In this document: positions 1-7,900 of the stretch, one piece after another
Position numbering within the stretch: position 1 is the stretch's first letter
Layout of the letters: every line of letters begins with the position of its first letter
NCBI GenBank assembly: GCA_045593325.1
Contig: JAZNWL010000060.1
Location: forward strand, 1 to 34,869
Origin: UMGS1484 sp045593325
Lineage (GTDB): Bacteria; Bacillota; Clostridia; Oscillospirales; Acutalibacteraceae
DNA length: 34,869 bases
Reading direction: 5' to 3'
The notes under the pieces: generated by a model
What the model saw: the letters and a program-made list of their open reading frames with translations, nothing else
Databases searched by the model: none
What the model was told of the DNA's origin: nothing
Translations under genes and position numbers: made by a program

Positions 1-780
1 CGTTGCGATCGGGCGGTCATCAATGCAGATGATGCCTATGCCAAAGAGTTTATTGAGGCTTGTGAATGCCCCGTTACCACCTATGCGGTGGATACCAATG
101 ACAGCACCTATACTGCCAAAAATCTTCGCCGTCACGTAGGCGGCGTGGACTTTGAAGTGGTGGGGGACAGTGTTATCGGTCGGGTAAAACTAAAGGTTCC
201 CGGAGTGTTCTCGGTTTATAATGCCCTGGCGGCAGGCAGTTGTGCCTTGTCTTTGGGTGTTCCTTTTGCTTCGGTTCTCACAGCCATGTGTTCTTTGGAA
301 AGTCCCAAAGGACGGGCAGAATTGGTTCCCACCGACGGGCGGGATTTTACCGTAATTATTGACTATGCCCACACACCGGACGGACTGGAAAATATTTTGC
401 GGGCATTACGAGGCAGTGCCAAAGGCCGTTTGGTAACCGTTTTCGGCTGCGGCGGTGACCGTGATAAAACCAAACGCCCTCAAATGGGTAGGATCGCAGG
501 GGACTTTTCCGATTACGTCATCGTCACTTCTGACAATCCCCGTACCGAAGAACCCGGGGAAATTATTAAAGATATTCTGGTGGGCATGGAGGATTGCGAT
601 ACCCCCTATACGGTGATTGAAAACCGTATCAAAGCCATTGAATATGCTATTTTAAATGCTCAACCCGAAGATACCATCGTTCTGGCAGGGAAAGGGCATG
701 AAACCTATCAAATCGTTGGACATCAAACCATTCATCTGGATGAACGGGAAGTTGTGAAAAAAGCTTTGGCAAAATTATAA
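1..780 (+). CDS. murE: UDP-N-acetylmuramoyl-tripeptide synthetase MurE, 5' end missing
   Basis: The frame is open from base 1, so the N-terminal part lies outside the window. MurE is the cytoplasmic Mur ligase that adds the third stem-peptide residue to UDP-MurNAc-L-Ala-D-Glu using ATP. Visible are the central-domain sequence ending in DYAHTPDGLE and the C-terminal domain with FGCGGDRDKTKRP, DNPR (532-543) and AGKGHE. In this family DNPR marks meso-diaminopimelate specificity, as opposed to lysine, so the peptidoglycan is inferred to be DAP-type. mraY follows after 21 nt; the usual neighbour murF is not between them. The identity is clear; only the substrate call is inference from the motif. 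Confidence 0.95.
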   Translation, partial: RCDRAVINADDAYAKEFIEACECPVTTYAVDTNDSTYTAKNLRRHVGGVDFEVVGDSVIGRVKLKVPGVFSVYNALAAGSCALSLGVPFASVLTAMCSLESPKGRAELVPTDGRDFTVIIDYAHTPDGLENILRALRGSAKGRLVTVFGCGGDRDKTKRPQMGRIAGDFSDYVIVTSDNPRTEEPGEIIKDILVGMEDCDTPYTVIENRIKAIEYAILNAQPEDTIVLAGKGHETYQIVGHQTIHLDEREVVKKALAKL

Positions 781-801
781 TGTAGGATAGGATGTTGAAC
801 A

Positions 802-1839
802 ATGGATGTAATTGTTTTGTTAATATCGGCAACAGTTGCCTTTGCTGTTACGGCAATTATGGGAGTCTGGATGATTCCGTTCCTTCGTCGGTTGAAATTC
901 GGGCAAACTATTCTGGAGGAAGGCCCCGCCTGGCATAAATCCAAACAGGGAACTCCCGTTATGGGTGGCCTTCTGTTTATTACAGGAATGGTGGTTGCCT
1001 TTGTTACCGGCCTTTGTTTTGCTTTTGTAAATCGTGAAGTTAGCTTGGCACAAGAACTGTTTTCCGGCTTTGACCAAGACCGCATTTATTTTGTTCGGAT
1101 TCTTGCAGGGTTAGGACTGGCCTTGTTCTCCGGTGCCATTGGGTTTATGGACGACTACATTAAGGTTGTAAAAAAACAAAACCTGGGGCTTACCGTAAAA
1201 CAAAAAACCATGTTGCAACTGTTGGTAGCCGCGGCATTCCTGGCAACCCTGGCTTTAAACGGAGACACCACCACACATATTCCTTTTATCGGAATTGTGG
1301 ACGTTTCTCAAGGGGTTGGGCTTATTTATTGGCCTATTGCTCTTTTGTTTATTTACGGATTCATCAATTCGGTGAACCTCACCGATGGGGTAGACGGTCT
1401 TTGCACTGGGGTGACCCTGATGATTTCAGTATTCTTTATCATGCTGTCAGGCTATTTGCAAAACCATTCTTTAGGGTTGTTGGCAGTATGTGCCGCAGGG
1501 GGCTGTGCAGGTTTCCTGGTTTGGAACTTAAAACCCGCCAAAGTGTTTATGGGAGATACGGGTTCCTTGTTTCTGGGTGGTTTGGTTTGTGCCATGACAT
1601 TTGCCAGCGGGTATCCTGTGATTTTGTTGCTTGCCGGGATTATTTATCTTCTGGAAGCGCTTTCGGATATTATTCAGGTTGCCTATTATAAGAAAACAAA
1701 AAAACGAATTTTCAAAATGGCTCCCATTCACCATCACTTTGAAATGTGTGGTTGGAGTGAAAACAAAATCGTGGTAGTTTTTTCCACCGTTACGGTGATT
1801 GGATGCCTGTTGGCGGGCCTATTGATTTATTTAGGTTAA
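802..1839 (+). CDS. mraY: Phospho-N-acetylmuramoyl-pentapeptide transferase MraY
   Basis: Integral membrane enzyme that transfers phospho-MurNAc-pentapeptide from UDP to undecaprenyl phosphate, making lipid I. The 345-residue length is close to the family norm. Seen in order: an N-terminal hydrophobic segment, the early motif GPAWHKSKQGTPVMGG, an Asp-rich loop MDDYIKV, NLTDGVDGL near residue 192, FMGDTGSL near 249 and the APIHHHFE loop near 310. These are the cytoplasmic catalytic motifs. The protein is strongly hydrophobic with about ten likely membrane segments. A weak ribosome site (AGGATG) lies about 8 nt before the ATG. It sits between murE and ftsW with short gaps, so it is very likely cotranscribed with both. 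Confidence 0.97.
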   Translation: MDVIVLLISATVAFAVTAIMGVWMIPFLRRLKFGQTILEEGPAWHKSKQGTPVMGGLLFITGMVVAFVTGLCFAFVNREVSLAQELFSGFDQDRIYFVRILAGLGLALFSGAIGFMDDYIKVVKKQNLGLTVKQKTMLQLLVAAAFLATLALNGDTTTHIPFIGIVDVSQGVGLIYWPIALLFIYGFINSVNLTDGVDGLCTGVTLMISVFFIMLSGYLQNHSLGLLAVCAAGGCAGFLVWNLKPAKVFMGDTGSLFLGGLVCAMTFASGYPVILLLAGIIYLLEALSDIIQVAYYKKTKKRIFKMAPIHHHFEMCGWSENKIVVVFSTVTVIGCLLAGLLIYLG

Positions 1840-1856
1840 AACATAAGAAAAAGCAG

Positions 1857-3044
1857 GTGAGCAGTTTGGTTTCCAAGCAAACACAAAACATAGAAAAAGC
1901 TATAAGAGAACAGCCCTCTTCTAAGTGCCATCCCCGTGGAAAAATGGATATGGTTTTCTTTGGGTGCGTTATGCTTCTGCTCACTGTTGGTTTGATCATG
2001 CTGTTTTCTGCCAGTTATGCTTTTGCATATTACAATTACGGAAACAGTTACAAATTCATTATTCGTCAGGCAGAATTTGCTGTTCTTGGCGTGGTGGCGA
2101 TGGTAGTTATTTCCTATATAGACTACCATTGGCTGGCTAAAAAAGCCATTCCCTGGCTGGTTTACGGCGGTTCGGTGGGCATGTTGCTGTTGGTATTGGC
2201 GTTACCTCCCATGTCGGAAGATTTTGATTATAAACGATGGATCGCCATAGGAGGATTTTCCTTCCAGCCTTCGGAAATTGCAAAATTCGCCATCATTTTA
2301 CTTTTTGCCTACTTAATTTCCAAAAACTATAAACGAATGCAGGAATTCAAATACGGTATTTGTTATTTCTTTATTTTGTTAGGCATTGTGTGCGGCCTTT
2401 TGGTTATGGAACCTCACCTGTCAGCCACCATCCTGGTGTTTGCCATTGGTGTGATTCTCATGATTGTTGGCGGCATTAAAATGAAACACATGGCAATCGT
2501 AGGAGGCGTTGGTGTCCTGGGGGTTGCAGGGATCGTTCTTTCCGGGGCGGTTAGCTATGCATTCAGCCGTTTCCAGTATTGGCTTGACCCTTGGGCAGAT
2601 GCCACAGGCAAAGGGTATCAAACCATTCAGTCTTTGCTTGCCATTGGTTCCGGCGGTCTTTGGGGAAGGGGACTGGGCAATTCCCGACAAAAGTATTTGT
2701 GGGTTCCCGAACCTCATAATGACTTCATTTTTTCTATTGTTTGTGAAGAATTAGGGCTGATTGGTGCCCTTTGCATTTTAATTGGTTTTGGTATCTTGAT
2801 CTGGCGTGGGGTGTCCATTGCCATGCGCGCTCCCGACCGTTTCGGCTCTTTGCTTGCCATGGGAATTATTTTCCAGATTGGCTTGCAAACCGCTTTGAAT
2901 ATTCTGGTGGTTACCAACACCATCCCCAACACCGGCATCAGCCTTCCCTTCTTTAGTTACGGAGGAACATCACTTTTGATGCTTTTGGGACAAATGGGAA
3001 TCGTGCTATCGGTTTCCCGCAGCAGTACAGTGAGAAAAAGGTGA
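1857..3044 (+). CDS. ftsW: Lipid II polymerase FtsW/SpoVE (SEDS family)
   Basis: SEDS-family multipass membrane glycosyltransferase that polymerises lipid II at the septum or spore cortex together with a class B penicillin-binding protein. Typical features are the first membrane segment ending in GLIMLFSAS, the FQPSEIAK loop, EPHLSATI, a GKGYQTIQSLLAIGSGG stretch, VPEPHNDFIFS and the C-terminal NTGISLPFFSYGGTSL. The start is uncertain. The frame runs back into mraY, so I place it at GTG 1857; a TTG at 1866 lies just after AGGTGAG, and the ATG at 1944 directly precedes the first membrane segment. Family sequence alone does not separate FtsW from the sporulation paralogue SpoVE; the position between mraY and murG fits either. 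Confidence 0.93.
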   Translation: MSSLVSKQTQNIEKAIREQPSSKCHPRGKMDMVFFGCVMLLLTVGLIMLFSASYAFAYYNYGNSYKFIIRQAEFAVLGVVAMVVISYIDYHWLAKKAIPWLVYGGSVGMLLLVLALPPMSEDFDYKRWIAIGGFSFQPSEIAKFAIILLFAYLISKNYKRMQEFKYGICYFFILLGIVCGLLVMEPHLSATILVFAIGVILMIVGGIKMKHMAIVGGVGVLGVAGIVLSGAVSYAFSRFQYWLDPWADATGKGYQTIQSLLAIGSGGLWGRGLGNSRQKYLWVPEPHNDFIFSIVCEELGLIGALCILIGFGILIWRGVSIAMRAPDRFGSLLAMGIIFQIGLQTALNILVVTNTIPNTGISLPFFSYGGTSLLMLLGQMGIVLSVSRSSTVRKR

Positions 3045-3051
3045 ATGATTC

Positions 3052-4167
3052 ATGAAAATCGTTTTTGCCTGTGGAGGAACAGGCGGACATATCAATCCTG
3101 CTATTGCCGTTGCAGGAACCATTAAACAGCACCATCCTGATGCCGAAATTGCCTTTATCGGCAATGAAAAGGGAATGGAATCCCGTTTGGTGCCCGCCGC
3201 AGGATATGATTTTTACCCCATTCACGTGGCAGGGTTTCAACGAAAATTAACCTTGAAAAACGTGGGAAGAAATATTTCCGCTGTGAAAAAAGCAGTGACA
3301 TCAAGTTTTGAAGCAGCAAAAATTTTAAAAAAATTACAGCCTGACCTGGTGGTGGGCATGGGGGGTTACGTCAGCGGTCCTGTGTTGAGAAAAGCCCATC
3401 AAATGGGTTTCAAAACCGCTACCCATGAACAAAATGCCTTCCCCGGGGTTACTACAAAAATGTTGGTAAATAAAATGGACCTGGTGATGCTGGCAATGCC
3501 TGCCGCCGTGAAACATTTACCTGAACGGCATTATGTGATTACCGGGAACCCTGTTCGTCCTGCTATGCTTGGAATTACCAAAGAAGAAGCCCGTGAAAAA
3601 TTAGGAATTCGTAAAGACGTTCCCTTTATTCTTTCTTTTGGGGGCAGTCTGGGTGCCCAGTGCATCAATAAGGCTGTAGCAAATGTAATGGCATGGCATT
3701 GGAATAAAGGTATGATATATCATTATCATGCTACAGGAAAATCCGACAGCAGTTGGATGCCCGATTACGTTCGGGAGCAAGGGGTAGACCTTTCCCGTGC
3801 CCCCATGATTCGTATGAGTGAATATATCCATGACATGGATTTGTGCATGGCGGCGGCAGATTTGGTTATCAGCCGTGCAGGGGCGATCACGTTAAGTGAA
3901 ATTGAAGCCCAAGGAAAAGCCGCCATTTTGATTCCGTCTCCTTACGTAGCGGAAAATCATCAATATCACAATGCCATGACCCTGGTAAACCGAGGGGCTG
4001 CGGCAGTAATTGAAGAAAAAGATATGGATGAAAACACTCTGACTCAAAAGGTAAAAGAACTTTTGAATGACAAAGAAACCCTGAAAAAAATGGGGAACGC
4101 CGCACGGGAAGGGGCATATCTGGATGCCAATGAAAGGATTTACCGTGCATTGATGAAACTTTTGTAA
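3052..4167 (+). CDS. murG: Lipid II synthase MurG (GlcNAc transferase)
   Basis: Peripheral membrane GT-B glycosyltransferase that transfers GlcNAc from UDP-GlcNAc to lipid I on the cytoplasmic face, making lipid II. The N-terminal glycine-rich motif CGGTGGHINPA (residues 7-17) binds the lipid pyrophosphate. GMGGYVSGP, THEQNAFPG, GGSLGAQCINKA and SRAGAITLSEIEAQGKAAILIP follow in family order; the last contains the UDP-GlcNAc-binding region of the C-terminal domain. The 371-residue length is normal. AAAGGTGA precedes the ATG by a good distance, and the gene starts 7 nt after ftsW ends. A long hairpin separates it from murA (see 4170-4232). Confidence 0.96.
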   Translation: MKIVFACGGTGGHINPAIAVAGTIKQHHPDAEIAFIGNEKGMESRLVPAAGYDFYPIHVAGFQRKLTLKNVGRNISAVKKAVTSSFEAAKILKKLQPDLVVGMGGYVSGPVLRKAHQMGFKTATHEQNAFPGVTTKMLVNKMDLVMLAMPAAVKHLPERHYVITGNPVRPAMLGITKEEAREKLGIRKDVPFILSFGGSLGAQCINKAVANVMAWHWNKGMIYHYHATGKSDSSWMPDYVREQGVDLSRAPMIRMSEYIHDMDLCMAAADLVISRAGAITLSEIEAQGKAAILIPSPYVAENHQYHNAMTLVNRGAAAVIEEKDMDENTLTQKVKELLNDKETLKKMGNAAREGAYLDANERIYRALMKLL

Positions 4168-4169
4168 CC

Positions 4170-4232
4170 AAACCGACTTTCTTTCATACACTGGCAGTAT
4201 CCGTGCCGATGCTGTATGAAAGGAAGCGGTTT
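4170..4232 (+). promoter_or_regulatory. Long hairpin burying the murA ribosome binding site
   Basis: The gap between murG and murA is almost entirely one inverted repeat. The left arm 4170-4190 pairs with the right arm 4213-4232, about 20 bp with one bulged A and one mismatch. An inner GGCA/TGCC pair (4193-4196 with 4204-4207) caps the loop. The right arm contains AAAGGAAG, the murA ribosome binding site, and ends just before the ATG at 4234. No T-tract follows, so it is unlikely to be an ordinary terminator. It could limit murA translation, stabilise a processed mRNA end, or be a fossil small repeat; the sequence does not decide. Confidence 0.75.
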
Positions 4233-4233
4233 T

Positions 4234-5493
4234 ATGTCTTATATTTTAGTATCAGGAAACAAACGGCTTTCAGGAACCGTAACAATTCAGGGAGCCAAAA
4301 ACAGTATTTTACCCATTCTTTCAGCTGCCATATTGTGCAAAGAACCCTGTGTGATACATAACTGTCCCGAGATATCCGACGTAAATGCCTGTATTGGAAT
4401 TCTGGACCATTTGCAATGCAAAATCTGTCGGCAAGACCATACCATAACTGTTGACCCAAGCCGTGTTACCTGCGGGCCTATTCCCGATGAACTTATGGGG
4501 GAAATGCGGTCTTCCATCGTGTTTTTGGGCGCCATTTTAGCCCGTTGCGGAGAAACGGTGCTGTCTTTCCCCGGGGGTTGCGAATTGGGGCCCCGTCCCA
4601 TTGATTTGCATTTAAATGCTCTGCAACAGATGGGTGCCACCATAGAAGAATCCCATGGCAAACTGTTTTGTATGTTGCCCGGCGGACGGTTTCACGGGGC
4701 AGAGATCGTTCTGCCCATTCCCAGCGTGGGAGCAACCGAAAATATTATGATTGCCGCCACCCTGGCAAAGGGAAAAACGGTGATCCGCAACGCCGCCAGA
4801 GAACCTGAAATTGAAGATCTGGCCGCTTTTCTCAATGCCTGCGGAGGCAAAGTTCAGGGGAGCGGAGAAAGCACCATTGTGGTGGAAGGGGTTTCCTTCC
4901 TCAAGGGGTGTGAACATAAAATTATCCCCGACCGTATTGTGGTGGCTACCTATATGTCAGCCATTGCAGTTACCGGGGGGGAAGGCTGTTTGCAGGATGT
5001 CGTTCCTCAACACGTTTATCCTGTTTTGCCTTTTTTTCGACAAAGCGGTTGTGATATAACCGAAAAAGAAAACTCTTTGGTCATTCGTGCCCCAAAACGT
5101 TTAGGGGTATTAAAACATATCGTTACCGGCTATTATCCCGGTTTTCCCACCGATGCCCAACCCATCATTATGCCCATGGCAACCATTGCCCAGGGCACCA
5201 GTACCTTTGTGGAAAACATTTTTGACAGCCGTTTCCATCACGTTCATGAATTGGTGAAAATGGGGGCAAAAATTAAGGTGGAAGGGCGAATGGCAGTTGT
5301 GGAAGGGGTTCGGAATCTTTCTTCTGCCACGGTAAAGGCCAGGGATTTACGGGGCGGTGCAGGACTGGTTGTGGCAGGGCTTGCTGCCGACGGTATTACC
5401 AAGGTCGACAATACTCACTTTATTATCAGGGGATACGAAAATATCGTGTCAGATTTGAATACGTTGGGAGCCCAGGTGAAATGGGTGGATTAA
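4234..5493 (+). CDS. murA: UDP-N-acetylglucosamine 1-carboxyvinyltransferase MurA
   Basis: Cytoplasmic enzyme of the first committed peptidoglycan step; it transfers enolpyruvate from PEP to UDP-GlcNAc. The N-terminus carries IQGAKNSILPILSAA with the conserved Lys-Asn pair. The catalytic loop PGGCELGPRPIDLH has its cysteine at residue 116, matching the fosfomycin-target Cys115 of the E. coli enzyme, so fosfomycin sensitivity at the target is inferred. The 419-residue length is standard. An in-frame ATG at 4216 exists, but AAAGGAAG at 4219-4226 fits the ATG at 4234 and would lie inside the longer reading, so 4234 is chosen. Its place after murG and before ftsQ is common in Clostridia. Confidence 0.97.
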   Translation: MSYILVSGNKRLSGTVTIQGAKNSILPILSAAILCKEPCVIHNCPEISDVNACIGILDHLQCKICRQDHTITVDPSRVTCGPIPDELMGEMRSSIVFLGAILARCGETVLSFPGGCELGPRPIDLHLNALQQMGATIEESHGKLFCMLPGGRFHGAEIVLPIPSVGATENIMIAATLAKGKTVIRNAAREPEIEDLAAFLNACGGKVQGSGESTIVVEGVSFLKGCEHKIIPDRIVVATYMSAIAVTGGEGCLQDVVPQHVYPVLPFFRQSGCDITEKENSLVIRAPKRLGVLKHIVTGYYPGFPTDAQPIIMPMATIAQGTSTFVENIFDSRFHHVHELVKMGAKIKVEGRMAVVEGVRNLSSATVKARDLRGGAGLVVAGLAADGITKVDNTHFIIRGYENIVSDLNTLGAQVKWVD

Positions 5494-5511
5494 TTAAAAG
5501 GATGTTATAAC

Positions 5512-6381
5512 ATGGATATGGAACGTCGTGAACGGGAAATGAAAAGTCGGCGGGAACAGGAACGCCGCCGTGCCAAAACCCGTACTGCCAAAAAACAAAA
5601 ATCCAAAAAACGGGCTGGGAAGGGCCTATGGTTGTTTATGCTCTGCCTGATTCTTGTAGGGGCTTTGGTGGTGAGCGCTTATACCTTTTTGTTTCCTGTA
5701 AAAACCCTTTCGGTGGAAGGAAACAGTCGGTATACCACCGAAGAAATTATTTCGGCATCGGGCATCCAGACAGGTGATAACCTGTTAGCGTTGGACCCCG
5801 AAGAAATTGAGAATAACATTCGTCTTTCTTGCCCTTATATTCACAAGGTTGCCTTGCAACGGAAATTGCCTACCCGAGCGGTATTAACCATCACCGAAGG
5901 GACACCTGTTTTGTCTTTTTTGGTAGGGAGCGAATATTACCTGGTCAACGACCGTTATGAACTGATGGAAATCAATGTGCAACCCATGGGCGGTGCTGTG
6001 GTTCACGGGTTTACCGTGTCTTCCAACGGTGTCGGTAAAGCGGTTTCGGTGGAACCCAATCAGTTAAAAACTGTGTTAGATACCCTGGTATCGGAACTTA
6101 GTAAACAAGGGGTTACCCAAATTACCCAGATGGACTTGCGGGACACAAATGATATCCGCCTGCTGTTTGCCGACAGGCATATCTGGGAGTTGGGCAGTAT
6201 GGAAAAACTAAGTTATAAAATCGAGTTCGGTGCCCAGATCAGCAAACAGGAAACCGGCACGGGTATTGTGAACTTGAAAGGGTTGAACAGTGGGAAAAAT
6301 GGGTATTTTTCCCAAAAGGTTTTAGGGGATTTTGTCCCTGTGGAACAGGTAACTCCCACCGATGTTCCCATAGAGGAATAG
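5512..6381 (+). CDS. ftsQ: Cell division protein FtsQ/DivIB
   Basis: Bitopic divisome protein that links FtsL/FtsB partners to septal wall synthesis. The first 38 residues are an extremely basic cytoplasmic tail rich in Arg, Lys and Glu. A single membrane segment follows at about 39-61, then an extracellular POTRA domain at about 64-135 beginning VKTLSVEGNSRYT and containing the conserved YIHKVALQRKLP region. A beta domain continues to about 270 and ends in a short polar tail. The 289-residue length fits DivIB. AAAGGATG precedes the ATG. It lies 18 nt after murA and is separated from ftsZ by an AT-rich gap holding a new promoter. Confidence 0.9.
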   Translation: MDMERREREMKSRREQERRRAKTRTAKKQKSKKRAGKGLWLFMLCLILVGALVVSAYTFLFPVKTLSVEGNSRYTTEEIISASGIQTGDNLLALDPEEIENNIRLSCPYIHKVALQRKLPTRAVLTITEGTPVLSFLVGSEYYLVNDRYELMEINVQPMGGAVVHGFTVSSNGVGKAVSVEPNQLKTVLDTLVSELSKQGVTQITQMDLRDTNDIRLLFADRHIWELGSMEKLSYKIEFGAQISKQETGTGIVNLKGLNSGKNGYFSQKVLGDFVPVEQVTPTDVPIEE

Positions 6382-6414
6382 TTTTTCTGAAATTTCTTTT
6401 AAAAATGACAAAAA

Positions 6415-6452
6415 AACCTTTAAAATTAAGAAAAAAACTTAAAAATAAGGTT
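6415..6452. repeat. AT-rich nested inverted repeat upstream of ftsZ
   Basis: AACCTT (6415-6420) pairs with AAGGTT (6447-6452), and inside them TTAAG (6426-6430) pairs with CTTAA (6438-6442) around an A7 loop. The right outer arm overlaps the -35 of the ftsZ promoter by two bases. It could be an operator or a weak stem at the end of the ftsQ transcript. The region is so AT-rich that chance is a serious alternative. Confidence 0.3.
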
Positions 6453-6479
6453 GAAATTTCCCTGAATCCATGTTACACT
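6451..6479 (+). promoter_or_regulatory. Sigma-A-type promoter of ftsZ
   Basis: TTGAAA (6451-6456), a 17-nt spacer and TACACT (6474-6479) give a good vegetative promoter. A second -10-like hexamer, TATAAT, lies at 6487-6492 but has no clear -35 at the right distance. The start codon is about 50 nt further on, preceded by the ribosome site AGGAGG. This indicates that ftsZ can be transcribed independently of the upstream wall genes. Confidence 0.65.
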
Positions 6480-6537
6480 TTATGAGTATAATCGTGTCTA
6501 TTATCAGATGTATCAATATATAGGAGGATGTAAGAAA

Positions 6538-7596
6538 ATGGAACTTGCTCAAGAATATTCCAATGTTGTACAAATCAAAGTAGTCGGTGTTGGTGGTGGC
6601 GGCGGAAACGCTGTAAACCGCATGGTAGATGCCGGCGTGAAAGGTGTTGAATTTATCGCTATCAACACCGATAATATGGCTTTGTATAACTCCAAAGCCG
6701 ACATGAAAATCCAAATCGGTGAAAAGGTAACCCAAGGCAAAGGTGCCGGTGCCAATCCCGACGTTGGTGCAAGAGCAGCTGAAGAATCCAGAGATGCTAT
6801 TGTTGACGCTTTGAAATCTGCCGATATGGTGTTTATCACCAGCGGTATGGGCGGTGGTACCGGTACCGGTGCTGCTCCCATCGTTGCTCAAATTGCTAAA
6901 GAAATGGGCATTCTGACTGTTGGTATCGTTACCAAACCCTTCGCTTTCGAAGGCAAACGTCGTATGGAACAAGCCGAAATCGGTATTGGTGCTTTGCGTG
7001 AACACGTTGACAGTCTGGTAGTGATCCCCAACGAACGCTTGCAATTCGTTTCCGAACAAAAAATCACCTTGACCAACGCTTTCAACATTGCTGACGATGT
7101 TTTGCGCCAAGGTGTTCAAAGTATTTCCGAATTGATTTCCATTCCTTCTTTGGTTAACCTGGACTTTGCCGACGTTACCGCCGTTATGAAGGATGCTGGC
7201 TACGCTCACATGGGTGTTGGCTCTGCCACTGGGAAAGACAAAGCCGAAGTTGCCGCTAATACTGCTATCACCAGCAAATTGATCGAAACTTCTATGCAGG
7301 GTGCTCGCGGTGTTATCATCAACATTACCGGTTCTCCCGACATCGGTTTGGAAGAAGTTACTACTGCTTCTCAAATCGTTGCTGAAGCCGCTCATGAAGA
7401 TGCAAACATCATCTGGGGTGCTATGATCGACGAAACCATGCAAGATGAAATCCGTGTAACCGTTATTGCAACCGGTGCTCAAAGCGATAAAGATCCTCGC
7501 CGTGCCAACCGTTCCACCGGTTTGGATGACATTTTAAGCTCTGCCGGCAGTGATGATGATTACTCTGATATCATGGGTATTTTCGACCAACGGTAA
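6538..7596 (+). CDS. ftsZ: Cell division GTPase FtsZ
   Basis: Tubulin-like GTPase that polymerises into the cytokinetic ring. Visible are the N-terminal GVGGGGGNAVNRM, the tubulin signature GGGTGTG starting near residue 105, FEGKRRMEQAE and the T7 region NLDFADV. The ATG at 6538 is chosen because AGGAGG lies 9 nt before it; an upstream in-frame ATG at 6508 has no such site. The protein has 352 residues. The C-terminal linker after VTVIATG is only about 35 residues. The end, DIMGIFDQR, lacks the proline and spacing of the usual DIPxFLR-type tail that binds FtsA, SepF or ZapA-like partners. No ftsA is in the window. A terminator follows at once. Confidence 0.98.
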   Translation: MELAQEYSNVVQIKVVGVGGGGGNAVNRMVDAGVKGVEFIAINTDNMALYNSKADMKIQIGEKVTQGKGAGANPDVGARAAEESRDAIVDALKSADMVFITSGMGGGTGTGAAPIVAQIAKEMGILTVGIVTKPFAFEGKRRMEQAEIGIGALREHVDSLVVIPNERLQFVSEQKITLTNAFNIADDVLRQGVQSISELISIPSLVNLDFADVTAVMKDAGYAHMGVGSATGKDKAEVAANTAITSKLIETSMQGARGVIINITGSPDIGLEEVTTASQIVAEAAHEDANIIWGAMIDETMQDEIRVTVIATGAQSDKDPRRANRSTGLDDILSSAGSDDDYSDIMGIFDQR

Positions 7597-7617
7597 TGAA
7601 TAAAACATAGTGTTTTC

Positions 7618-7655
7618 GGGTGGTATCCCTCTTTGGGATGCCACCTTTTTTCTTT
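7618..7655 (+). terminator. Rho-independent terminator after ftsZ
   Basis: GGTGGTATCCC pairs with GGGATGCCACC around a short TCTTT loop, with one mismatch, and is followed by a run of Ts (7646-7651, then further Ts). It closes the division cluster. Confidence 0.9.
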
Positions 7656-7668
7656 TTCGGAATAAAAA

Positions 7669-7686
7669 GGTTACAAAATTGTAACT
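7669..7686. promoter_or_regulatory. Palindromic box 1 (GGTTACAA-AA-TTGTAACT)
   Basis: Near-perfect 8+2+8 palindrome. Its last base is the first T of the TTGACG -35 element at 7686-7691. The same sequence recurs twice before the second dockerin gene. The layout fits an activator or repressor site touching the -35. The binding protein is not identifiable from this window. Confidence 0.7.
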
Positions 7687-7714
7687 TGACGAAGAAAACT
7701 TCTTGTCTTATACT
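7686..7714 (+). promoter_or_regulatory. Strong promoter P1 upstream of structured RNA and dockerin gene 1
   Basis: TTGACG, a 17-nt spacer and TATACT form a near-consensus sigma-A promoter. The spacer holds a small GAAG/CTTC inverted repeat (7691-7702). Transcripts would start near 7721 and pass through the structured RNA at 7781-7944. It is arranged like the promoter of the second dockerin gene, with a palindrome directly against the -35. Confidence 0.75.
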
Positions 7715-7746
7715 GGAATAGCAAGAAAAAACCTTCGAGCACATTG

Positions 7747-7774
7747 TTGCATTTTTCTTTTTTTGTGGTATAAT
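7747..7774 (+). promoter_or_regulatory. Promoter P2 of the structured RNA
   Basis: TTGCAT, a T-rich 16-nt spacer and a perfect TATAAT. The expected start, 7 nt downstream at 7781, is exactly the first base of the 14-bp closing stem of the RNA. That coincidence supports both the promoter and the RNA boundary. Confidence 0.75.
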
Positions 7775-7900
7775 AAGTGTGCCAAACAAAATTCCATAGT
7801 AATCCCTGTTAAGGACATGTGTTTTTATTTACGGTAAAAACGCATATCTCTTTCACGTGTCCTTTTTTAGGGAAAGGTGAATTTTGTTTGGCGACAGTTG

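Noticed and set aside
1803..1856. Earlier ATG start of ftsW inside mraY
   Set aside because: It would lie within the last codons of mraY without a ribosome site and adds residues with no family similarity.
4170..4232. Terminator between murG and murA
   Set aside because: The stem is long but there is no T-tract and the ribosome site of murA lies in its right arm, so an ordinary terminator is unlikely.
6439..7482. 347-codon open frame on the minus strand opposite ftsZ
   Set aside because: It mirrors the ftsZ coding frame, has no recognisable domain and no ribosome site. It results from codon bias in a highly expressed gene; ftsZ itself is beyond doubt.
7571..7789. 72-codon minus-strand frame between ftsZ and the dockerin genes
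   Set aside because: It lies across a terminator, a palindrome and two + strand promoters, and its low-complexity Lys-rich sequence comes from AT-rich DNA.
7781..7892. Firm assignment of the structured RNA as 6S RNA
   Set aside because: Shape and +1 position fit, but the length is short and I cannot verify the conserved bubble sequences without a covariance search, so the name is left open.
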